NCBI GenBank assembly: GCA_043809265.1
Contig: JAZDDY010000093.1
Span: 1-44,705 of the forward strand
Length of the DNA stretch: 44,705 nucleotides
Direction: 5' to 3'
Source: JAPLVS01 sp043809265
GTDB lineage: Archaea; Iainarchaeota; Iainarchaeia; Iainarchaeales; DTGL01
Shown here: one piece after another, positions 39,336-44,705 of the stretch
Layout: every line of letters begins with the position of its first letter
Numbering within the stretch: the stretch's first letter is position 1
Translations under genes and position numbers: made by a program
The notes under the pieces: generated by a model
Database searches by the model: none
What the model saw: only the letters and a program-made list of their open reading frames with translations
What the model was told of the DNA's origin: nothing

Positions 39336-40379
39336 TTATCCTCCGAAAAATCCCTGTGTCACGATGTTCGACACAAAGTATATCATATACGCTATTAACA
39401 ATAAGATTGGGATGTATATAAAGCTTTTGGTTATTTTGCCTTCCCTGACCAATGCAATCATGAGGCCGATTGCCGCAGCCTCTATCACTATGTATAATGC
39501 GACAAACAGCATTATCGAATCTGTCACACAAGTCCAGTAATCCGCAGGGCACTTTTCTTTCGGGCACAAGAAACTGGCCTCCTGGCTTTTGCAGTCCAGG
39601 CAGGAGGCAAGGTCGCCCTGGCAGCATGCGAAGCATTTGCCGCCTGTCATCGAGCCCATCATTTGCGGGGTCTGCATCATCAGGAAGCCGACTATCGACA
39701 TGACCAGGCCGAAAATGAACGGTGCGACAACCGCTCCTGCGGCAATCATGAAAAGGACCTGCATTAGCGTGCTGCTTTTCCTTTCATTGATTATCCTCTG
39801 GTTTGCCTTGACATCGTCCGAAATCTCATCCAAAATGTCGGCAAGGCTTGCGCCTGCGGAAATCGAGTCGAGGATAATGTTGACTGCCCTTGTCACGATC
39901 CTGCTTGTGATGTTCCGCGAAAACCCTTTCAGGGAATTCTCCAAATTTTCGCCCTCTTCAAGCCTTCTCAGGACAGTGTTCATTTCTTCAGTGAGCGGGC
40001 CGTATTCGCTTGAGCTTATTCCCCTCAACGCATATTCGAAAGTGCCTCCGGCCTTAAGCGTGTCGGCCATTTGCTTCAATGCGTCAGGCAGGTTGTTTTC
40101 AATGCTGTCGTTTCTCCTGACCGCCTTGAGATAGGGATAGCCCACCATGAGGTCAAAAATGACTATGAAGGTGATTATTGACATTAGAAGGCTGTGGACC
40201 CAGTGAACTGAAATAAGCTTGAGCCCGATTAACGGGATTAACCCGAAGAGAAGCATCAGCACCAATGATACTCCGGTCGCAACCACAAATGATATTCCAA
40301 TCCATGCCGCGGGCTTGAATGGCCACCTTATCTGCCTGAGGTATTCCGTGTATGTCGCCCATATTTCTTTCGGTTTCAT
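39336..40379 (-). CDS. Type II/IV secretion F-family platform protein (second copy)
   Basis: A 347-aa membrane protein of the TadC/GspF/ArlJ family, the inner-membrane platform of the pilus. It shows the T2SSF block LPDALKQMADTLKAGGTFEY, RGISSSEYGPLTEEMNTVL and ITSRIVTRAVNIILDSISAG, with about four or five membrane helices. Between two helices there is a Cys-rich loop (about residues 246-285, nine cysteines including CFACC, CLDCK and CPKEKC) that is unusual for the family. The ATG at 40379 is preferred, with GGTGG upstream. It follows the other F-family gene by 10 nt. Confidence 0.93.
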   Translation of the reverse strand: MKPKEIWATYTEYLRQIRWPFKPAAWIGISFVVATGVSLVLMLLFGLIPLIGLKLISVHWVHSLLMSIITFIVIFDLMVGYPYLKAVRRNDSIENNLPDALKQMADTLKAGGTFEYALRGISSSEYGPLTEEMNTVLRRLEEGENLENSLKGFSRNITSRIVTRAVNIILDSISAGASLADILDEISDDVKANQRIINERKSSTLMQVLFMIAAGAVVAPFIFGLVMSIVGFLMMQTPQMMGSMTGGKCFACCQGDLASCLDCKSQEASFLCPKEKCPADYWTCVTDSIMLFVALYIVIEAAAIGLMIALVREGKITKSFIYIPILLLIAYMIYFVSNIVTQGFFGG

Positions 40380-40389
40380 TTTTTCCACC

Positions 40390-41547
40390 CTAGACGTGCG
40401 GTTGAATCATTGTGATGAACATGAAAAGCCACACAAGCAGCAACGGCATGACCAGCAAGTAAAACAACATGATGATATTTAATGACAGCGGGATGTTCTT
40501 GAAGCTGCTTGTCGCCATCGGCCCCCCCTCTTCAGGGGACATGATCGGCGAGTTCCTTACCCCGCCGAGTATTGCCACAAACACAGGCAAAACTATCGCC
40601 ATGAAAATCAATATCACGCCCAAAAAGTTCATTTTTTCCCCGAACTCCCTCATTTTCATCCTTAATTCGAAGGAAACGTCCTCGGCGATTTCATTCATTA
40701 TATTCGAAAGGTTGCCGCCTGTTTTCAGGGCGCGGATTGTGTGCATCAATGCGTTCCTGAGCGCGCTTGATTCAGTGCGCAGCGCAAGGTGCCTTAATGC
40801 GACCTGCGTGTCAGTGCCTTCCTCGATTTCAGTGATTGTGCGGCTGAATTCCTCGCTAAGCGCGCCATAGTCCGCGCTTGCCACGGTTTGCAATGTCCTG
40901 TACAATCCTATGCCTGCACTGAGCTGTGTTGCAATGTGCCTGAGCGCGAAAGGCAGTTCCCTGCTTATCATTTTGCCTCGGGTCTGCGCCCTTTGTTTCG
41001 GGATAAGTCCCATTATAAGCGCGGCAAAGCAGAAAGCCAAAAACGACAGGAACAAGCCGAGCTGCCATGAGCCTATGTTGATGGATTGCAGAATCAGGAA
41101 AGCGATAAGCGTGATTATGAAAACTATGAATGAAACGATTGTCGTGAGCGCAAGCCATTGCTTTCCGGAATAGCGCATGTTCGCCGAGTAAAGATAGTAC
41201 TCGAGCTGTTTCGACCAGGGCAGTTTTTCAAACAGCTTGTAGAATGCGCCGGTGATGAAGCCGAGCTTCAGGAACAGGCTGCCCAGGCCGCTGACCACCT
41301 TATTGTCAGAATCCTTCAAATCCTCGATTTTTTGCACATCAAGGCCTTTTTCGGAGCCGCCTGAGATTATGCCCCGCAATTCGCTCATTTTGCCTGTGTC
41401 TTCGCCGTAGGTCACGCCCTGCGCAGAATATTTTTTCCTCATTTTTTCTACGATTTTTTCCACTTTTTCCATGTCCGCCTTTTCGGCGTCTTTTGAGGTC
41501 TCCATTATGCCCTCTTTTTTTTCGTCTTTCCCGAACCCGAGCGGCAT
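40390..41547 (-). CDS. Type II/IV secretion F-family platform protein (first copy)
   Basis: A 385-aa protein of the same T2SSF family. After a ~100-residue charged cytoplasmic N-terminus it has the block LPFALRHIATQLSAGIGLYR, then ASADYGALSEEFSRTITEIE and SALRNALMHTIRALKTGGN, and about four membrane helices. Two different F-family genes in tandem (with the 39336 gene) are typical of TadB/TadC-type archaeal pilus loci. The ATG shares one base with the stop of the ATPase gene (TAATG), so translation is coupled. Confidence 0.94.
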   Translation of the reverse strand: MPLGFGKDEKKEGIMETSKDAEKADMEKVEKIVEKMRKKYSAQGVTYGEDTGKMSELRGIISGGSEKGLDVQKIEDLKDSDNKVVSGLGSLFLKLGFITGAFYKLFEKLPWSKQLEYYLYSANMRYSGKQWLALTTIVSFIVFIITLIAFLILQSINIGSWQLGLFLSFLAFCFAALIMGLIPKQRAQTRGKMISRELPFALRHIATQLSAGIGLYRTLQTVASADYGALSEEFSRTITEIEEGTDTQVALRHLALRTESSALRNALMHTIRALKTGGNLSNIMNEIAEDVSFELRMKMREFGEKMNFLGVILIFMAIVLPVFVAILGGVRNSPIMSPEEGGPMATSSFKNIPLSLNIIMLFYLLVMPLLLVWLFMFITMIQPHV

Positions 41548-43493
41548 TACTTCTCACTCTCCGCAAGCAGGAACGATTTCATCCTCTTTGAGGTTTCGGT
41601 TATCGAACGGACCTTGTTTTTCACAAGGCCTTCCAAAAACAACTGCCTTTTCTTCAATTCTTTTTCGAGTTGCGGGACATTCAGGCCTGAAAGCCTTCCG
41701 AGTTCCCGCAAATAATTGCACGGAACGCCTGTTTTTTTCAGGTCGTCCTTTACCGGGTCCCATTCATAGATTGCCTGCACATTGGCCTTGCCTTCAAGGA
41801 CACCGCCGACCTCGCTTATTTCAGTAACTCTTCTGATAGTGCCCTTTTTCCTGTCGTGCAGCCTGTTTTCCACGAGTATAAAGTTAAGGCCTGAAAGCAT
41901 TGTTTCAGGCACGCTCATCGGCGGGTTTGTCACTCTCACCAAAGTTTCCTGTGCGGTGTTTGCGTGCACTGTTCCAAGAGAGCCGTCGTGGCCTGTGTTC
42001 ATTGCAGTGAAAAGCGTGAATGCCTCGTCGTGCCTGATTTCACCGACAACAATCCTGTCAGGCCTCATCCTGAGCGAATTTTTTGTAAGAATGTCAAGGG
42101 TAATTTCCCCCTTGTTTTCAAGGCCAGGCGGCCTTGCCTCAAACCTTATCCAGTGGTCCAATGGAAGGTTTAATTCCGCGGTGTCTTCGATGCTGATAAC
42201 CCTTTCGGTCACAGGGATAAAAGAGGAAAGCACGTTCAACAATGTTGTTTTTCCGCTTCCGGTGCCTCCCGCAATTAGTATGTTGGCTGGCCGCGTTTCA
42301 CTGCCTTCGACTGCGAGCCAGAGGAATGCCGCAACCTCGGTATTGATGGTGCCGAAATTTATGAGGTCGACGATCGAAAAAGGGTCTGCGCGGAATTTCC
42401 TGATTGTAAGGGTTGGCCCGGAAACGCTTATCGGCTTTATGGTGGCATTCACCCTGCTGCCGTCAGGCAGCCTTGCGTCCAAAAGCGGGCTTGAAAAGTC
42501 CACTCTCCTGCCGATTTCCCTCCCGACCCTGTTGATGAGGTCTATAACTTCTTCTTCGGTGTAAAACTCGATGTTTGTTTTCATCATTTCGTAATCCCTG
42601 TGGAAAACAAACACCGGCTTCTTATCGCCGGTGATCATTATTTCCTCAAGCCGGTCGTCCCTTACAAGCTGGTCGATAAGGCCGTATCCCACCATCTCCC
42701 TTATCACGGCTTCAGTGTAAAAATTCATTTTGCCTTTCGGTATCTGGATTTCTGGCGCGGACTGCAGTATGTCGAGGATTCTCTGCCTGTAAACAGACCT
42801 TCTCTGTTCCGGGTCGCGGATTTTATAGGGCGAAATCGTGATGAGCCTTGTGGCCGCCTCCTTGATTGTGCGGATAATCCTTTTCTCGCTCCCTGTCGGC
42901 CTTGGCACAGGCACATAATAATACAATAGTTTTTCTCCCGGAATCTTGTAGATTTTGATTCCGTTGCCGTAGGATTCCACTTCAATCTTGTTTGCAGATT
43001 CAAACATTTTCTGGGTTTCGCTTTCCAGTTCGGTGCCCTCGATTGCGTTTTCCGCGCTTGACATCGGCTGGTCAGGCGGATTTTCATCTGCCGGCGGAAT
43101 TTCAAAAGCGTCGGCTGTTTTTTTCGGCTGCTCTCGCTGAACAGGCTGCCTTACCGGCCCGGGCTTTTCAAAATCGTCAAAAATAGAATCGGCATCGGTT
43201 ATTTCCGGCTCTTTTTCCACAACAGGCCTTTCAAAAGCCACCTGCCCTGCCTTGGGCGCAGCCTGCTGCCTTCTGGGCACAGGCTCGAATTCATCCCCCA
43301 ATTCTTTTTTCAGGCCTTCCCTTACCGCGCTGATTTTCCTTTCAAGGTCTTCTTCGCCAGACTGCTCTTCCGGGCCGGCCGGCGGTATGCCCATGCCGTC
43401 ATCTTCTGGAAAAGCGAAATCAGCCCCTGGCTTTTTAGGGCTCTTTTTGGCCTTTTCGATAAGGTCCTTCAAGTAGTCGTCCTGCACCATCAT
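41547..43493 (-). CDS. Type II/IV secretion (TadA/ArlI-like) assembly ATPase
   Basis: The motor for pilus assembly. The 648-aa protein has a long Pro/Glu-rich N-terminus (about 1-150), an N-domain with YYYVPVPRPTGSEKRIIRTI, and the ATPase core with Walker A GGTGSGKTTLLNVL, the Asp box ERVISIEDTAEL, Walker B RPDRIVVGEIRHDEA, and the His box TGHDGSLGTVHANTA. It is the first gene of a nine-gene operon running to 36686. MMV start codons at 43493 and 43490 are both possible. Confidence 0.96.
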   Translation of the reverse strand: MMVQDDYLKDLIEKAKKSPKKPGADFAFPEDDGMGIPPAGPEEQSGEEDLERKISAVREGLKKELGDEFEPVPRRQQAAPKAGQVAFERPVVEKEPEITDADSIFDDFEKPGPVRQPVQREQPKKTADAFEIPPADENPPDQPMSSAENAIEGTELESETQKMFESANKIEVESYGNGIKIYKIPGEKLLYYYVPVPRPTGSEKRIIRTIKEAATRLITISPYKIRDPEQRRSVYRQRILDILQSAPEIQIPKGKMNFYTEAVIREMVGYGLIDQLVRDDRLEEIMITGDKKPVFVFHRDYEMMKTNIEFYTEEEVIDLINRVGREIGRRVDFSSPLLDARLPDGSRVNATIKPISVSGPTLTIRKFRADPFSIVDLINFGTINTEVAAFLWLAVEGSETRPANILIAGGTGSGKTTLLNVLSSFIPVTERVISIEDTAELNLPLDHWIRFEARPPGLENKGEITLDILTKNSLRMRPDRIVVGEIRHDEAFTLFTAMNTGHDGSLGTVHANTAQETLVRVTNPPMSVPETMLSGLNFILVENRLHDRKKGTIRRVTEISEVGGVLEGKANVQAIYEWDPVKDDLKKTGVPCNYLRELGRLSGLNVPQLEKELKKRQLFLEGLVKNKVRSITETSKRMKSFLLAESEK

Positions 43494-43516
43494 GGCACCA
43501 ATAACAGAACGCCTTT

Positions 43517-43530
43517 CGAATATAAAAATT
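43517..43530 (-). promoter_or_regulatory. TATA-like box of the pilus operon
   Basis: Minus-strand AATTTTTATATTCG, centred about 31 nt before the ATG at 43493. Confidence 0.6.
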
Positions 43531-43548
43531 TAATGTTCGGCAGTGCAA

Positions 43549-44705
43549 TCATTTCTTTTCTTTGATTTCCGCAAGCATTCTTTCGATGAATTCCTGCACC
43601 GGCACTTCTTTTTCAAGTTCTCCCGAGCGCTTCCTGATTGTGGCCGCATTCTTGCCTGCCTCCAAATCCCCGGCCACCAGGATGTAAGGGATTTTCCGCA
43701 ATTGCGCTTCCCTGACTTTTTTGGAAACGCTTTCGTTCCTCACATCGGTTTCAACCCTTATGCCTTTTGCCCTCATTTCCACTGCAATCTTTTCAACGTA
43801 CTCGGAATGCCTGTCCGCCAATGCAATAACTTTTGCCTGCACAGGGCTCAGCCATAACGGCAATGCGCCGGCATAATTTTCAAGGAGGACGCCGAAAAAC
43901 CTTTCAAGCGAGCCGAGCAGGGCGCGGTGAATCATCACAGGCCTGTGCTTTTTGTCGTCCTCGCCTATGTAATATAAATCGAATTTTTCAGGCATGGAAA
44001 AGTCCACCTGTATCGTGCCGCACTGCCAGTTTCTCTCCAAAGCGTCCTTGATATGGAAATCGATTTTCGGGCCGTAAAAAGCGCCCTCTCCTGGATTCAC
44101 CTTAAACTCGATGCCCATTTCCTGCAGGGCCGCCTCAAGCGATTTTGTCGCATGCTCCCAGACTTCGTCGGAGCCCATCGCCTTTTCCGGCTTTGTGCTC
44201 AACTCAACCTGATATTCCTTGAAGCCGAAAGCGGAATACAAAACCTTTGTGAGCTCGATGACTTTTTTGATTTCGTCTTTCAATTGCGCCTCGGTGCAAT
44301 AAATGTGCGCATCGTCCTGCGTGAATTTCCTTACCCTGAACAAGCCGTTTAAAACACCGCTTCTCTCGTTGCGGTGCACTATCCCTAACTCGGCCATTTT
44401 TATCGGGAGTTCCCTGTAAGAATGCCTGGTTTCGCTGAAAATCAAAATGCCGCCGGGGCAGTTCATCGGCTTCACGGCAAATTCCTGCTCTTCGATTTCA
44501 GTGAAAAACATGTTGTCCTTGTAGTGGTCCCAGTGCCCTGACTGCAGCCAAAGCGATTTGTTCAGAATCATGGGGGTGGTTACTATCTCGTAGCCTCTCT
44601 TGCGGTGCTCTTCCTTCCAGAATTCCACGATTTCATCCAATACGATAAGGCCCTTGTCATGGAAGAAAGGCATTCCCGGCGCTTCCGCGTGAATCGAAAA
44701 CAGGT
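43549..44705 (-). CDS. thrS: Threonyl-tRNA synthetase (5' part beyond the window)
   Basis: About 385 residues of the C-terminal part. The class II catalytic core is clear: SIHAEAPGMPFFHDKGLIVL (motif 1 region), TPMILNKSLWLQSGHWDHYK, the zinc-binding Cys in KPMNCPGG, motif 2 RNERSGVLNGLFRVRKFTQDD, and motif 3 MIHRALLGSLERFFGVLLEN, followed by the anticodon-binding domain (LSPVQAKVIALADRHSEYVE). The reading frame continues past position 44705, so the N-terminal domains and the editing domain are outside the view. The stop lies 55 nt upstream of the start of the pilus operon ATPase gene, on the same strand. Confidence 0.96.
   Translation of the reverse strand, partial: LFSIHAEAPGMPFFHDKGLIVLDEIVEFWKEEHRKRGYEIVTTPMILNKSLWLQSGHWDHYKDNMFFTEIEEQEFAVKPMNCPGGILIFSETRHSYRELPIKMAELGIVHRNERSGVLNGLFRVRKFTQDDAHIYCTEAQLKDEIKKVIELTKVLYSAFGFKEYQVELSTKPEKAMGSDEVWEHATKSLEAALQEMGIEFKVNPGEGAFYGPKIDFHIKDALERNWQCGTIQVDFSMPEKFDLYYIGEDDKKHRPVMIHRALLGSLERFFGVLLENYAGALPLWLSPVQAKVIALADRHSEYVEKIAVEMRAKGIRVETDVRNESVSKKVREAQLRKIPYILVAGDLEAGKNAATIRKRSGELEKEVPVQEFIERMLAEIKEKK

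Overview
The window is archaeal. It carries Rli1/ABCE1, aPelota, ribosomal protein L15e, MCM, an Sm-like protein, archaeal phosphoglycerate mutase (ApgM), archaeal NcsA and Elp3. Its pilins have class III (Q-x-S-x-E) signal peptides, two tRNA genes contain short bulge-helix-bulge introns, and many genes have a TATA-like box about 25-32 nt before the ATG (leaderless mRNAs). The small compact genes and ATGA-coupled starts suggest a DPANN lineage, possibly close to Diapherotrites or Micrarchaeota. That placement is an inference from gene content, not a measured one.

Layout. 1-7300: end of a beta-rich protein, elp3, small hypotheticals (a CARF-like protein, a membrane-anchored Holliday-resolvase relative), a tandem winged-helix protein, pelota and a GNAT enzyme. 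7340-9968: rli1 coupled to an asparagine-synthase-like PP-loop protein. 9974-17105: a long minus-strand run with four coupled minor pilins, apgM, a JAMM protease, a TctA-type permease, three small membrane proteins, an HD hydrolase and a class II aldolase. 17155-18587: an AT-rich block with two tandem inverted-repeat elements and a PD-(D/E)XK nuclease flanked by four HTH-like repeats. It separates the aldolase from mtnA. 18593-22844: mtnA, an RNase P p30-like gene, rpl15e, ncsA, a candidate structured ncRNA, a hypothetical and tRNA-Val. 22857-29583: zinc ribbon, a 751-aa coiled coil, a hypothetical, tRNA-Ala, lsm-minD, a DUF2226-like gene, a TBP-half-like protein and a site-2 protease. 29679-30477: a LAGLIDADG endonuclease gene whose last eight codons lie inside a tRNA-Ser gene. 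30578-34157: membrane protein, htpX, lemA and metG with an apparent frameshift in its HIGH motif. 34504-36609: mcm. 36686-43493: a nine-gene archaeal type IV pilus operon that includes two very small pilins. 43549 to the end: thrS, cut by the window edge.

How the genes work together. Much of the window serves translation and its quality control: Elp3 and NcsA wobble modification, Pelota and ABCE1 ribosome rescue and recycling, MetRS and ThrRS, L15e, tRNAs and a possible RNase P subunit. A second theme is the cell surface: the pilus operon (ATPase, two membrane platform proteins, prepilin peptidase, five pilins), the separate four-gene minor-pilin locus, and membrane proteolysis (HtpX, LemA, M50). 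MtnA plus the class II aldolase suggest salvage of methylthioadenosine or 5'-deoxyadenosine.

The most unusual elements are two nuclease loci of selfish character (17173-18587 and 29679-30477), the candidate ncRNA at about 21757-21855, and the metG frameshift. No CRISPR array, insertion sequence or rRNA gene was seen.
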